Shown in pieces: positions 25,084 to 34,246 of a stretch of DNA of 64,000 nt. The stretch lies in NCBI RefSeq assembly GCF_000422425.1, contig NZ_AULT01000032.1:1-64000 (forward strand). Direction: 5' to 3'. The notes under the pieces were generated by a model, which ran no database searches, was not told the DNA's origin, and saw only the letters and a list, made by a program, of their open reading frames with translations. The stretch comes from Oceanospirillum beijerinckii DSM 7166. GTDB taxonomy: Bacteria > Pseudomonadota > Gammaproteobacteria > Pseudomonadales > Halomonadaceae. Positions within the stretch are counted from its first letter, which is position 1; each line of letters starts with the position of its first letter. A program made the translations under genes and the position numbers.

Positions 25084-25542
25084 ATGAGAACAATCGGTAA
25101 TATTATCTGGTTTGTGTTGGGTGGGCTGGTGATGGGTATCGCCTGGTGGTTTTTTGGTGTACTGGCGTTTCTGTCGATCATTGGTATTCCCTGGGGAAAA
25201 GCCTGTTTTGTTATGGGCAGTTTCTCATTCTGGCCTTTTGGTAAAGAAGCCATTGCCCGGGATGAGTTGACTCAGCATGAGGATATTGGCACTGGGGCTT
25301 TGGGGTTGATTGGTAATATTATTTGGTTATTGGTCGCAGGGATCTGGTTGGCTATTGGTCATATTATGTCGGCAGTGGCTTGTGCGATTACTATTATCGG
25401 TATTCCATTTGCCATTCAGCATCTTAAGCTGGCGGGTATCTCCCTGGCACCGATTGGTAAAACCGTGGTTGATAAAGAGGTAGCGCAAGCTGCCCGTATG
25501 GCTAATGCTGGTCGCGATGTATCAAATTTAAGAAGAAAGTAG
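25084..25542 (+). CDS. yccF: YccF family inner membrane protein
   Basis: A 152-residue membrane protein with two copies of the YccF (DUF307) domain: RTIGNIIWFVLGGLVMGIAW with SIIGIPWGKACF, then LIGNIIWLLVAGIWLAIGH with TIIGIPFAIQHLKLAGISL. Function is unknown in the family. The start has AGGAAGG 5 bases upstream. A hairpin lies 20 bases after the stop. Confidence 0.92.
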   Translation: MRTIGNIIWFVLGGLVMGIAWWFFGVLAFLSIIGIPWGKACFVMGSFSFWPFGKEAIARDELTQHEDIGTGALGLIGNIIWLLVAGIWLAIGHIMSAVACAITIIGIPFAIQHLKLAGISLAPIGKTVVDKEVAQAARMANAGRDVSNLRRK

Positions 25543-25561
25543 TATCACATTAAGGGGAAAG

Positions 25562-25592
25562 GTCCATTTGCTTTATCCACAAATGGACTTTG
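25562..25592 (+). terminator. terminator-like hairpin after yccF
   Basis: GTCCATTTG and CAAATGGAC form a perfect 9-base stem with a 9-base loop, followed by a short TTTG. Placed between yccF and the convergent peroxidase gene, it could serve as a terminator. Confidence 0.55.
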
Positions 25593-25685
25593 TCCTCCCG
25601 GTATTGTCAGCATGACAGGCCTTTTGATCTTGTACTAAACAGGTTCCAGGCACTCTTCGGCTAACCTACACTGGCTCAGGCTAAT

Positions 25686-26582
25686 CTAGTTCAGTATTCT
25701 GGCCAGATCCTGCTCAGATGGTGCAAACCAGTAGGAGCTGCTTACCGCATCAGAGAAATCAATCAGTTTGTCTGTTATCCCATCTTCCGTCAGGCCGTAC
25801 ATACGCTTCAGTTGAATACTGAAACGTTCCAGTTCACACGCAAATGATAAGAAGTAAAGACCACTTTCTGTCGCTGAGCCGTAAGGTGCGCTTCTGCGAT
25901 AGATCTTCATCGCCTTTCCGTCCACTTTGACATCGGTGCGACTGACATGAGAGTCTACAGGCATAGCATCACCTTCCAGCTCAATATCATCTTCTTTCGT
26001 GCGGCCTACCACTTTTTCCTGTTTCTCTACCGGAAGTTGATTGAAGTCATTCAGCTTGTGTACCCACTTTTGGCTCAGTACATAGCAGCCACCTGCACCC
26101 ACTTGCCCTTCTGGAATCACGGCAGCCAGTTGACGTTGATCCTCTTTGGGATTCGCTGTGCCATCCACAAAACCGATCAGGTCTCGGGAATCGTGGTAGG
26201 TAAAGCCTGGTAGATCCAATTTCAGCTCTGCAATTCCAGACAGTGCGTTTTGGATATGCAAAACCTGATCAAAGTTATTGTCATGGCTCAGGCTATGAAT
26301 CCAGATCAGCAGATCCCTTTGTGTCGCAGGTGCTGTATGGCCTTGAGGACTGGTCAGCGTAGTGAATTCTTCCAGCTCGACCGGCGTCCAGGTCGGGTTC
26401 AGTTGTTGCCAGAGTCGTTTACCAAAAGCAACTACCAGATTGATTTGGTCGGACTGTTTGGTTAGGGCGTGTTGCAGTGCGGGGATAATTTTTTCGGCAG
26501 AGTAAGATGGATCAAGTTGGTATTCCAGGTGATAAAATTGGTTGCTGTTTTCCTGAAAAATAGCCGATTGTGGTTTTAGCAT
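25686..26582 (-). CDS. Dyp-type haem peroxidase (YfeX-like)
   Basis: A 298-residue dye-decolorising peroxidase. The family signature GxxDG is present in DLIGFVDGTANPKED (Asp of the distal site, near residue 150). The proximal haem His is likely in AMPVDSHVSRTDVKV, and the distal Arg in KIYRRSAPYGSATESGLYF. No Tat or Sec signal is seen, so it is a cytoplasmic YfeX-type enzyme, not the secreted EfeB. It handles peroxides or porphyrinogens. Confidence 0.92.
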   Translation of the reverse strand: MLKPQSAIFQENSNQFYHLEYQLDPSYSAEKIIPALQHALTKQSDQINLVVAFGKRLWQQLNPTWTPVELEEFTTLTSPQGHTAPATQRDLLIWIHSLSHDNNFDQVLHIQNALSGIAELKLDLPGFTYHDSRDLIGFVDGTANPKEDQRQLAAVIPEGQVGAGGCYVLSQKWVHKLNDFNQLPVEKQEKVVGRTKEDDIELEGDAMPVDSHVSRTDVKVDGKAMKIYRRSAPYGSATESGLYFLSFACELERFSIQLKRMYGLTEDGITDKLIDFSDAVSSSYWFAPSEQDLARILN

Positions 26583-26784
26583 AAGATCTCCTGGGAAGGT
26601 GAGTTTCTGGCGAGCTAATTGATTTTGAGATAGATAACTATCTGATGCAGAATGTTTTTATCCTGTTATTAACCTCTAATGTACCAAAAGACAGCACGAT
26701 TACTCTACATGGATGATCTGAGGACACTAATTCTTGCTTTCAGGCATCTTGTTAGCACCCCCGGAGATCAAAGCATCTTTACAG

Positions 26785-27210
26785 TTAGTCCAGGCAAGCA
26801 ATGATTTTATCGGCAATGGCTTGCAATTCATCGGTATCGGCAAACTCAACGGCGTGGCCCTTCAGCGCTTTGGCCCCAAAAATGGGTCCTGGTAAAATAT
26901 GGAAGTGGAAGTGAGGGACCGTTTGACCTGCCGCTTTGCCGTTATGCTGGAAAATGGTTGTACCTTCAAAGTTCATCGCTTTGGCGACGGCTTTTCCGAC
27001 ATGCTGCACTGTTTTCATACAAGCTAAAGCGGAAGTCTCTGACAAATCATACAGTGTCTCGGCTTCCTGCTTGGGAATCACCAGAGTATGCCCGTCCATC
27101 TGGGGCATAATATCCATAAAAGCCAAAGTGTGTTCATCTTCGTAAACCTTAATGCAAGGGGCTTCCCCGCGTAGAATCTTGGCAAAAATATTATCCGTGT
27201 CGTAAGCCAT
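26785..27210 (-). CDS. HIT-family nucleotide hydrolase
   Basis: A 141-residue histidine-triad protein. The triad HFHFHILPG (family HxHxHxx) lies near residue 101, with the N-terminal FAKILRGEAPCIKVYEDEHT and FMDIMPQMDGHTLVIPK typical of bacterial HinT/HIT proteins. It likely cleaves nucleotide phosphoramidates or adenylates. Divergent from dctB at 27350. Confidence 0.93.
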   Translation of the reverse strand: MAYDTDNIFAKILRGEAPCIKVYEDEHTLAFMDIMPQMDGHTLVIPKQEAETLYDLSETSALACMKTVQHVGKAVAKAMNFEGTTIFQHNGKAAGQTVPHFHFHILPGPIFGAKALKGHAVEFADTDELQAIADKIIACLD

Positions 27211-27349
27211 TTTGCTACCCTTATACCTAACTGATTGAATTGTTGAGATAATCCTGACATAAGCAGATGGGGCCGCTCAAGTCAGTTAATTTATCATCGT
27301 ATCTGCAAATATTCCCGCAACACCACAATAATGGAATGAATACCGGCTA

Positions 27350-29086
27350 ATGAAACGTGTATCTGTTTTTATACTGCTTTACCTGATAGGCCTGAGTCTG
27401 GTGCTGTTTGTGCTGCATTATCAGCTAACGCTGAGCTTTCATCAAAATAGCCAACAGCAGGCGCAGGTAGAAGTGGAAAGCCTGAGTCAGTATATCAATA
27501 GCAGGTTAGCCCGTTTTCAGAATATCCCCGGTTTATTAGCCAGTAATTACATGATTCGGCAGGGAGTAGGCGGTAATGCCGACCAGGAAGGTTTAAACCA
27601 TCTGCTGTTAGAGATAGGCCAAAGCGCCGGGGCTGATGATGTCTATCTGATGGACCCGGAAGGTACTGTGCTGGCAGCCAGTAATTATCAGCAACCGCAA
27701 AGTTTTATCGGCAGTAACTTTGCCTTCAGACCCTATTTCCAACAAGCGGTACAGGGGCGGGAGAATGCCTATTATGCATTGGGCCAACGCTCTCAGGAGT
27801 GGGGCTTTTTCTTTTCTGCACCGGTAGTATTGGATGGACAGATCCAGGGAGTGATTACGGTCAAGGTTGCCGTGAGTTTGTTTGAGCAGGACACCGAGCT
27901 GCTATCCGGCAGTCAGGGGGAGAGTTTTATTCTGTACGGTCTGGATCGTGTGATCTTTATGTCCAACAAAGCCAGTTGGCGCTTAAAACAATGGCGTGAG
28001 AGTGAGCGTTACAGTTGGCAGCAGATTGCTCAATCCCAACGCTATCTGGACCTTGAGCAGGATATTTTAGTTAATCAACGTTTTCAGGCGCCTTGGTACG
28101 ACAGTGAGATCTGGCAGTTGCCTTTACCCCAAAATATCCGTCAGAACTACTTCTATGCTCAGGCTAATATTCCTTTGATGGATCTGACGCTGGTATTACT
28201 GCTGCCCGATAAGCCTGGCTTGGACTATCCCGTCAGTTATCTGATTTTAGCGGCACTGGCTTATTCGGTCTTGTTGGCACTGGTAATCCATTTATATCGT
28301 CATCAGGCGGGTTATAACCAGTTGCTCTACACCCGTAATAGCCTGGAAAAAGAAGTTTCAACCCGTTCCAAAGAGCTGGCAAAGGCGCAGGATGCCTTGA
28401 TTCGCGCGGCTAAGCTGGCGACGATTGGACAGCTCTCCGCCAGTATAAACCATGAGATCAATCAGCCCCTCAGCGCCATGAGTACCTATCTGGTCAGTAG
28501 CCGTCGGATGATTGATAAGGGTATGTATGATCAGGCGAAAGAGAATCTGTATACCCTGGAGTCGCTGGTACATCGGGTGCATAAGATTGTTGCTCAACTC
28601 AAGCAATTCAGTCGGCTGGAGCAGCAGGAACAGAGCCTGAAACCGGTACCTCTGCAGCAATGTATCGATAATGCTTTAGTGATTGTCGGACCCGAGATAA
28701 AAAAGCGCCATGTCGAACTGCAGATGGATCTCGTGGATACCGAGGTGCGGGTTGAGGCTCTGAAGTTTGAGCAGGTATTGGTCAATTTACTATCCAATGC
28801 GATTGATGCGATGGAAACTGTTGGGCATAAACGCTTAACTCTGGTCGCACAGATCTCTGATCAGGATGTAGTGGTCACAATCAGTGATACCGGCCCCGGG
28901 CTGGATCTGCTGCAGATCGATACGATTTTTGAGCCGTTTTTTACTACCAAATCGGAGCATGGGTTAGGCTTGGGTCTATCTATCGCTCGTAATATTATGC
29001 TCTCTTTTGATGGTGAGCTGTCTGCTGCTAATCAAGACACTGGCGGTGCTATTTTTACTGTTCGACTTAAGCGAGACCAAAACTGA
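27350..29086 (+). CDS. dctB: C4-dicarboxylate sensor histidine kinase DctB
   Basis: A 578-residue membrane sensor kinase. One N-terminal helix (residues 5-25), a long periplasmic double PAS/Cache region (about 30-285, with DDVYLMDPEGTVLAASNY and GSNFAFRPYFQQAV), and a second helix (about 292-315) precede a coiled coil. The DHp box is SINHEINQPLSAM (phosphorylated His near residue 370) and the ATP-binding domain has LLSNAIDAME, DTGPGLD and GLGLGLSIARNI. It is the DctB type that senses C4-dicarboxylates and phosphorylates DctD. Its stop overlaps the dctD start (TGATG). Confidence 0.93.
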   Translation: MKRVSVFILLYLIGLSLVLFVLHYQLTLSFHQNSQQQAQVEVESLSQYINSRLARFQNIPGLLASNYMIRQGVGGNADQEGLNHLLLEIGQSAGADDVYLMDPEGTVLAASNYQQPQSFIGSNFAFRPYFQQAVQGRENAYYALGQRSQEWGFFFSAPVVLDGQIQGVITVKVAVSLFEQDTELLSGSQGESFILYGLDRVIFMSNKASWRLKQWRESERYSWQQIAQSQRYLDLEQDILVNQRFQAPWYDSEIWQLPLPQNIRQNYFYAQANIPLMDLTLVLLLPDKPGLDYPVSYLILAALAYSVLLALVIHLYRHQAGYNQLLYTRNSLEKEVSTRSKELAKAQDALIRAAKLATIGQLSASINHEINQPLSAMSTYLVSSRRMIDKGMYDQAKENLYTLESLVHRVHKIVAQLKQFSRLEQQEQSLKPVPLQQCIDNALVIVGPEIKKRHVELQMDLVDTEVRVEALKFEQVLVNLLSNAIDAMETVGHKRLTLVAQISDQDVVVTISDTGPGLDLLQIDTIFEPFFTTKSEHGLGLGLSIARNIMLSFDGELSAANQDTGGAIFTVRLKRDQN

Positions 29087-30546
29087 TGCCTATTTCCCCT
29101 GCCGATGATGCCCTGACCAATAATAGTGCCGGTCATTCGCAAGAGCCTATTAAGCCAGAACGCCTTCCTAAAGATGGCCAGGCGCTGATGGTGAATCATA
29201 TCGTGGTCATTGATGATGAGGCGATTATTCGGGATTCTCTCAAGCAACTGCTGGAACTGGAAGGTTATCGGGTGAGCTGCTACACCAGCGCTACCACGGC
29301 TCTGGATCGTTTAGGGCGTGAGTTTGCAGGTATCGTCATCAGCGATATCAATATGCCTCATATGGATGGTCTTGCTCTGTTACAGCAGGTGCAAAATTTT
29401 GATAGCGAACTGCCTGTGGTTTTACTGACCGGTTACGCCGATGTTGCGATGGCGGTAAGCGCGATGCATAAGGGCGCTTATGATTTTCTTGAGAAACCGA
29501 TCAATGAAGACCTGCTGGATTGTGTCGCCAGGGCATTAGAGAAACGTCGCTTAGTGCTGGAAAATCGTCAACTAAAAGATCAGGTCGAACAAAGTCTGGC
29601 TCAAAACCGTGGTCCCGGTGTCAGAATCTTAGGTGATACCCCGGCAATGCATGAGATGCTGCAACTGTTAAACGCTGTAGTCGATACTCCGGCTGACGTG
29701 CTGATTCATGGGGAAACGGGGACAGGCAAAGAGCTGGTTGCGCGTTTTTTACATGATCATAGCCAGCGCCGAGATGCTAACTTTCTGGCCTTAAACTGTG
29801 CGGCGATTCCTGAAAACCTGATCGAGAGTGAGCTATTTGGCGCGAAAAAAGGTGCTTTTACCGGAGCGACAGAAGATAGAGTAGGTAAATTTGAGTTTGC
29901 CAATGGTGGTACGGTGTTTCTGGATGAAATTGAGGCGATGCCGTTGGCGATGCAGGCCAAACTGCTACGGGTGCTGGAGGAGCGAAAGGTTACGCCCGTG
30001 GGCAGCAATGAAATTATAGAGCTGGATATTCGCATTGTCGCTGCAACCAAAATCGATCTTTTGGCTCTGGCCGATAAAGGCGAGTTTCGTGCCGATCTTT
30101 ACTACCGTTTAAACCTGGTTATGGTCGAGATTCCTCCGTTAAGAAGCCGTAAAGCGGATATCCCCCTGCTGTTTAAACACTTCACCTCAATCGCGGCCAA
30201 CCGTTTTCATAAGCCCTTGTGTGCGCTGGATGGCGATAGCCAACAGCAGTTATTAAGCTACGATTGGCCGGGTAATGTACGAGAGCTGCGCAATGTGGCA
30301 GAGCGCCACGTGCTGCTGGGAACCGGCATCAAGCTGAATACCACCACTGAAATCCCTTCTATTGATAGCGATCTGAGTTTGGCAGAAAAGGTGGCTTTCT
30401 ATGAGCAGTCGGTAATTGAGGATGCGTTACGTCAAAACTCAGGTTCTGTTAAAAAGACACTGGAACTGCTGAAACTGCCGAGAAAAACTTTTTACGACAA
30501 GATGGCTAAATATGGCTTGGAACGTAGCAACTATATTCAGGATTAA
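29086..30546 (+). CDS. dctD: sigma-54-dependent response regulator DctD
   Basis: A 486-residue NtrC-family activator. The receiver domain (about residues 40-155) has VVIDDEAIIRDSL and the phospho-Asp in IVISDINMPHMDG. The AAA+ domain has Walker A GETGTGKELVARF, GAFTGA (the sigma-54 contact loop, GAKKGAFTGATE) and Walker B GTVFLDEIEAM. A Fis-type HTH ends the protein (SGSVKKTLELLKLPRKTFYD). The N-terminus carries about 38 extra residues ahead of the receiver. It should activate the promoter at 30785-30800 for the DASS symporter when DctB detects dicarboxylates. Confidence 0.94.
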   Translation: MPISPADDALTNNSAGHSQEPIKPERLPKDGQALMVNHIVVIDDEAIIRDSLKQLLELEGYRVSCYTSATTALDRLGREFAGIVISDINMPHMDGLALLQQVQNFDSELPVVLLTGYADVAMAVSAMHKGAYDFLEKPINEDLLDCVARALEKRRLVLENRQLKDQVEQSLAQNRGPGVRILGDTPAMHEMLQLLNAVVDTPADVLIHGETGTGKELVARFLHDHSQRRDANFLALNCAAIPENLIESELFGAKKGAFTGATEDRVGKFEFANGGTVFLDEIEAMPLAMQAKLLRVLEERKVTPVGSNEIIELDIRIVAATKIDLLALADKGEFRADLYYRLNLVMVEIPPLRSRKADIPLLFKHFTSIAANRFHKPLCALDGDSQQQLLSYDWPGNVRELRNVAERHVLLGTGIKLNTTTEIPSIDSDLSLAEKVAFYEQSVIEDALRQNSGSVKKTLELLKLPRKTFYDKMAKYGLERSNYIQD

Positions 30547-30661
30547 CCGAACAAAGCCCCTGAACAAGATGAGAAAACTAAGCCTCTCTTCGTAGAGGCC
30601 AGGCTTAATCGTTTGCTCTTAAGACAAATGAGATAGCTGAGCCTCCCATGACTAAATGCTT

Positions 30662-30711
30662 GTGTGGAAAAAGTGATTTTTGAGCTGGAATATTTGTGTG
30701 GAAATCCATAC
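30662..30711 (+). promoter_or_regulatory. putative DctD upstream activating sites
   Basis: GTGTGGAAATCCATAC (30696-30711) is an imperfect 16-base palindrome, and a half site GTGTGGAAAAAGTG lies at 30662-30675. They sit about 75-120 bases before the sigma-54 promoter, the normal position for NtrC-family enhancer sites. Assignment to DctD rests on the neighbouring genes. Confidence 0.6.
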
Positions 30712-30784
30712 TTTTTTCTGGTGAAAAATATCAATTTTATTATAAATTATTGAATATAAAGGATAAAAATAGAGTTTTAAGGTC

Positions 30785-30800
30785 TGGCAATCAATTTGCG
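30785..30800 (+). promoter_or_regulatory. sigma-54 promoter of the dicarboxylate symporter
   Basis: TGGCAATCAATTTGCG fits the -24/-12 consensus TGGCACR-N4-TTGCW with correct GG/GC spacing; only the positions after TGGCA and the last base differ. It lies 110 bases before the symporter ATG, downstream of the DctD gene and its putative sites. Confidence 0.82.
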
Positions 30801-30910
30801 TGTTGATATATCGAGAGCAGGGTACTGGGACCGTGCTCGAAGAGATCAACACACTTATCTGACCAATACACGCAGGGATGGCGTGCTTGAAGTTTTGAGG
30901 ATTGCTGACA

Positions 30911-32353
30911 ATGAGTGACAACAATAAAAAGACACCCTGGCTAAGCCTGCTACTGGGACCAGCCGTAATGTTAATGACCCTGGTGATGGATTCACCGTTT
31001 GATGGTTTATCAACCGAAGCCTGGAGAACAACGGGTTTAGCCTTCTGGATGGCAAGCTGGTGGATCACCGAAGCGGTGCCTATTCCAGCAGCTTCTTTAC
31101 TGCCTCTGGTTGTGGTGCCATTGGCCGGTATCGCAGGTATTAAGACTGTTTCTGCCCCCTATGCCCACCCCTTGATCTTTCTTTTCCTTGGGGGTTTTTT
31201 AATCTCTATCGCCATGGAAAAGTGGCATCTGCATAAGCGTATTGCACTGACCACCATGTTGGCGGCAGGTAGTCTGCCCAGTATCCAGATTTTGGGTATG
31301 ATGCTGGTGACGGCATTTCTATCGATGTGGATGTCTAATACCGCTACGGCGGTTATGATGATGCCGATTGCTCTGTCGGTAATTCAGATCGTCAAAGATA
31401 AAAATCCAGATAATGAGAGCTTTGCCAAGGCGTTGCTGCTATCCATTGCTTATGGTGCCAGCATCGGCGGTATTGCGACCTTGATCGGCACACCGCCTAA
31501 TGCCCTGATGGCGGCTTATCTGTCAGATAGTTACCAGATTGAGATCGGTTTCGCTGAGTGGATGATGGTCGGTTTACCTGTATCTATCGCTATGTTGGCG
31601 ATCTGCTGGTTCTGGTTGACTAAGGTCAGCTACAAAGTGGATGAAACGGGTGAAGTGAGTGCCAAGTCAGTATTCAAACAGCAGCTGAGTGAGCTGGGTA
31701 CTATGAGCGCTGGTGAGAAAAAGGTGCTGTATATCTTCCTGTTTGCTGCTCTATGTTGGGTATTCCGTCCTTATATCGGCAAGCTGACCGGACTATCTCT
31801 GTCCGATACCGGTATCGCCATTGCTGCAGCGATTCTGTTATTTACTCTGCCGGTGAAATCAGGCAACAATGAACGTGTACTGGACTGGGAAAGTGCGAAA
31901 AAAGTGCCTTGGGGCATTCTGATTCTGTTTGGTGGTGGTTTGACACTGGCCGCACAGATCAAGAGTTCTGGTCTGGCAGAATTTATCGCACTGCAGATTC
32001 AAGGTGCGAGTGCTATTCCACTGATCGCAGGTGTATTGTTGGTAACAGCGCTGATCACCTTCCTGACCGAGATTACCAGTAATACGGCGACCGCTGCGGG
32101 CTTCCTGCCACTGTTAGGCCCTGTGGCGGAATCCATTGCCGGAACACCTCTTGTATGGGTAGTACCTGCAGCGATGGCTGCTAGTTGTGCCTTTATGATG
32201 CCGGTTGCGACGCCACCCAACGCGATTGTATTTGGCTCAGGTATGATCAAAATGCGCGATATGATACGGGCAGGTTTTATGCTGAACCTGGTTGCAATTG
32301 CCCTGATCACGCTGGTAACGGTTACCCTTGTGCCTACGATCTTTGCATTTTAA
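30911..32353 (+). CDS. sodium:dicarboxylate symporter, DASS/SLC13 family
   Basis: About 480 residues with eleven or more hydrophobic helices. DASS motifs include AFWMASWWITEAVPIPAASL, the substrate/Na site SMWMSNTATAVMMMPIAL (SNT motif), SIGGIATLIGTPPNALMAAY, and in the second half TEITSNTATAAGFLPLL with MPVATPPNAIVFGSG. These are shared by VcINDY-type succinate/malate transporters. ATG at 30911 is preferred over the TTG at 30902 because GAGG is 11 versus 2 bases away. It replaces DctA/DctPQM as the expected target of DctB/DctD, and a strong terminator follows. Confidence 0.93.
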   Translation: MSDNNKKTPWLSLLLGPAVMLMTLVMDSPFDGLSTEAWRTTGLAFWMASWWITEAVPIPAASLLPLVVVPLAGIAGIKTVSAPYAHPLIFLFLGGFLISIAMEKWHLHKRIALTTMLAAGSLPSIQILGMMLVTAFLSMWMSNTATAVMMMPIALSVIQIVKDKNPDNESFAKALLLSIAYGASIGGIATLIGTPPNALMAAYLSDSYQIEIGFAEWMMVGLPVSIAMLAICWFWLTKVSYKVDETGEVSAKSVFKQQLSELGTMSAGEKKVLYIFLFAALCWVFRPYIGKLTGLSLSDTGIAIAAAILLFTLPVKSGNNERVLDWESAKKVPWGILILFGGGLTLAAQIKSSGLAEFIALQIQGASAIPLIAGVLLVTALITFLTEITSNTATAAGFLPLLGPVAESIAGTPLVWVVPAAMAASCAFMMPVATPPNAIVFGSGMIKMRDMIRAGFMLNLVAIALITLVTVTLVPTIFAF

Positions 32354-32370
32354 TGTAGGCTTTCTAGATA

Positions 32371-32404
32371 AGAGCTGCTATATGATCAATAGCAGCTCTT
32401 TTTG
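32371..32404 (+). terminator. rho-independent terminator of the symporter gene
   Basis: AGAGCTGCTA and TAGCAGCTCT form a perfect 10-base stem with a 9-base loop followed by TTTTT. It separates the dicarboxylate module from the convergent defence operon. Confidence 0.88.
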
Positions 32405-32488
32405 ATCCACAAAAACACAAAGCCTATGCATAAGCTAGTTTTATACGCATAAACGGTAGAAACGAAGAAAAAGAAAAAAAGTGAGCTG

Positions 32489-34246
32489 TTAAACTATAGT
32501 AAATCCAAGTCCTTTCAGTTGCTCTTTTTCCTCAGGCTTTAGCGTTTTGACGGCCCAAATTAGATACTCTTTGGGCCGTGATGATGCTACATAAGAAAAC
32601 CTAGCGGCTTCACTATTTGGATTCTTAAGCCAACTTTTCCAGTGAGAATCATTTCCAGCTCGATCTGAGGATATCACTATAGTGATATCGTGAGTTTCCC
32701 CTTTGGCACCATGAATCGTTGACTTTCTGTATAGCAGGGATGGTTTTGCTGTAGCTCCTAATGATTTGCTAACCTTTGACTTGGCCTCGCCGGATGGTGC
32801 TCTTAAGTTTACTTTTTCTAGTGGGGTCAATACTCTAGCAATGTCTTCATGACAAAAACTTTGCTTTGGGAGTGTTTGAATTAGCATTTTTGCTTTCTTT
32901 ACCCAGTTTGACCAATCGATATCAATCTTCTGTAAGCTGTTGTTAATCAAATGGCTTAAAGATTCATAAAGAAATCTACGCCACATAAGGGATGAATCTA
33001 CAGATTGGGGGCAGTTGAAACTATTTGGTTTGTAACTTTCTTTTAGATGATAACGAATAAACTCAGAGAAGTGCCACAAAGAGAGGTTCATTGCTTCCAT
33101 ATCTTTAGGGTCATAAAGTTTAATCGCAAGGGCTAGTTTTTGAATGTTCTTCAGATTGGTTGTTGAAGCCTGAAACTTACTAAGGGTAGAGTGACCTCTT
33201 GCGACTACAACATTGTTGTTATAACCATTGCATTTTTCCTCAAAAATTTCTACTAACTCAGTAGGGCAGTTATTGTATTGAACTACTAAACACCGCGGGT
33301 CTAGCCAAGATACATTTCCAATAATTTCTTCTCGCTTGGTTAATTTTGTACAAATATTGATGATATTTTGGCAGCTTCTAAAATTTCTTGTTAGTTTCAA
33401 ACTGGTAAAGCAATTGTTGCGAATGAACTGAGATACCTTGGCTGGGTCAACGCCTCTAAAACTGTAAATAGCCTGATGAAGGTCCCCAATAAAATGCAAT
33501 TGTGTGCCTTTGCCTGACAGCACCTGAAGGATGATTAACTGTTCTTCAGAGAGATCTTGACATTCATCAATAATGATTAATGGATAACGCCTTACAAATA
33601 AATCAACGAAATTCTCGTACTTTTCTCCTGAAAGGACCTCTAGAGCTAAGCACTCAATGTCACGGTAAGTCGCAAAGCCGTTTCCTAACATTTTGATTTT
33701 GGTAGCTTTTAGATCTCTAACTTGCCAATCTTCTAGCTGAATAGCGTTCAAGGCTCGATCTAGTTTAGAATCCCCGGTTTCAAAAATTATATTCTCATTT
33801 ATTAGATTCAAAGAGTAGTGATGAGCACATATTTGCCCTCGTTGTGCATAATGGTATTGAGTTTTATAGCCTAGGAGTGCACTTGGTTCAATGATACGGA
33901 TTGATGCATCTTTGCTCTCTCCAACGTACCTCGTTAGTTCTATCGATAGTGGGGAAACAATATTTTTGTAAATGAAGCTATCAAATGTACCTAAAAAATG
34001 AGGAAACATACTACGGCCATGGGGCAGGTACTTCGATACTCTTATTGTTAACTCTTCAGTTGCGCTATTGGAAAAAGAAAGTGCTGCTAACCCCCCTGGA
34101 TTTTTCTTCCAGGAATTAATCTCCTTAGCAACCTTTGCTGCAACTACCTCTGTTTTTCCGCTTCCAGGGCATGCTTCTAAGAAAATGTGTTCTTCGATAC
34201 TCGAGCCGACATAATCAAGCTGTTCTTTCGTAAACTCTACTGACAT
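32489..34246 (-). CDS. gajB: UvrD/Rep-like helicase, Gabija GajB-like
   Basis: A 585-residue superfamily 1A helicase. Motifs in order: Q/Walker A EACPGSGKTEVVAAKV (residues 24-39), Ia AALSFSNSATEEL, II IIIDECQDLSEEQ, III HFIGDLHQAIYSFRG, IV SLKLTRNFRS, V STIHGAKGETHDITIVIS and VI FSYVASSRPKEYLIW. In Gabija (class 2 OLD systems) such a helicase senses DNA ends or nucleotides and works with GajA in a large complex. The start overlaps the upstream gajA stop in TAATG, so the pair is one operon. It is somewhat longer than the about 500 residues of described GajB proteins. Confidence 0.85.
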   Translation of the reverse strand: MSVEFTKEQLDYVGSSIEEHIFLEACPGSGKTEVVAAKVAKEINSWKKNPGGLAALSFSNSATEELTIRVSKYLPHGRSMFPHFLGTFDSFIYKNIVSPLSIELTRYVGESKDASIRIIEPSALLGYKTQYHYAQRGQICAHHYSLNLINENIIFETGDSKLDRALNAIQLEDWQVRDLKATKIKMLGNGFATYRDIECLALEVLSGEKYENFVDLFVRRYPLIIIDECQDLSEEQLIILQVLSGKGTQLHFIGDLHQAIYSFRGVDPAKVSQFIRNNCFTSLKLTRNFRSCQNIINICTKLTKREEIIGNVSWLDPRCLVVQYNNCPTELVEIFEEKCNGYNNNVVVARGHSTLSKFQASTTNLKNIQKLALAIKLYDPKDMEAMNLSLWHFSEFIRYHLKESYKPNSFNCPQSVDSSLMWRRFLYESLSHLINNSLQKIDIDWSNWVKKAKMLIQTLPKQSFCHEDIARVLTPLEKVNLRAPSGEAKSKVSKSLGATAKPSLLYRKSTIHGAKGETHDITIVISSDRAGNDSHWKSWLKNPNSEAARFSYVASSRPKEYLIWAVKTLKPEEKEQLKGLGFTIV

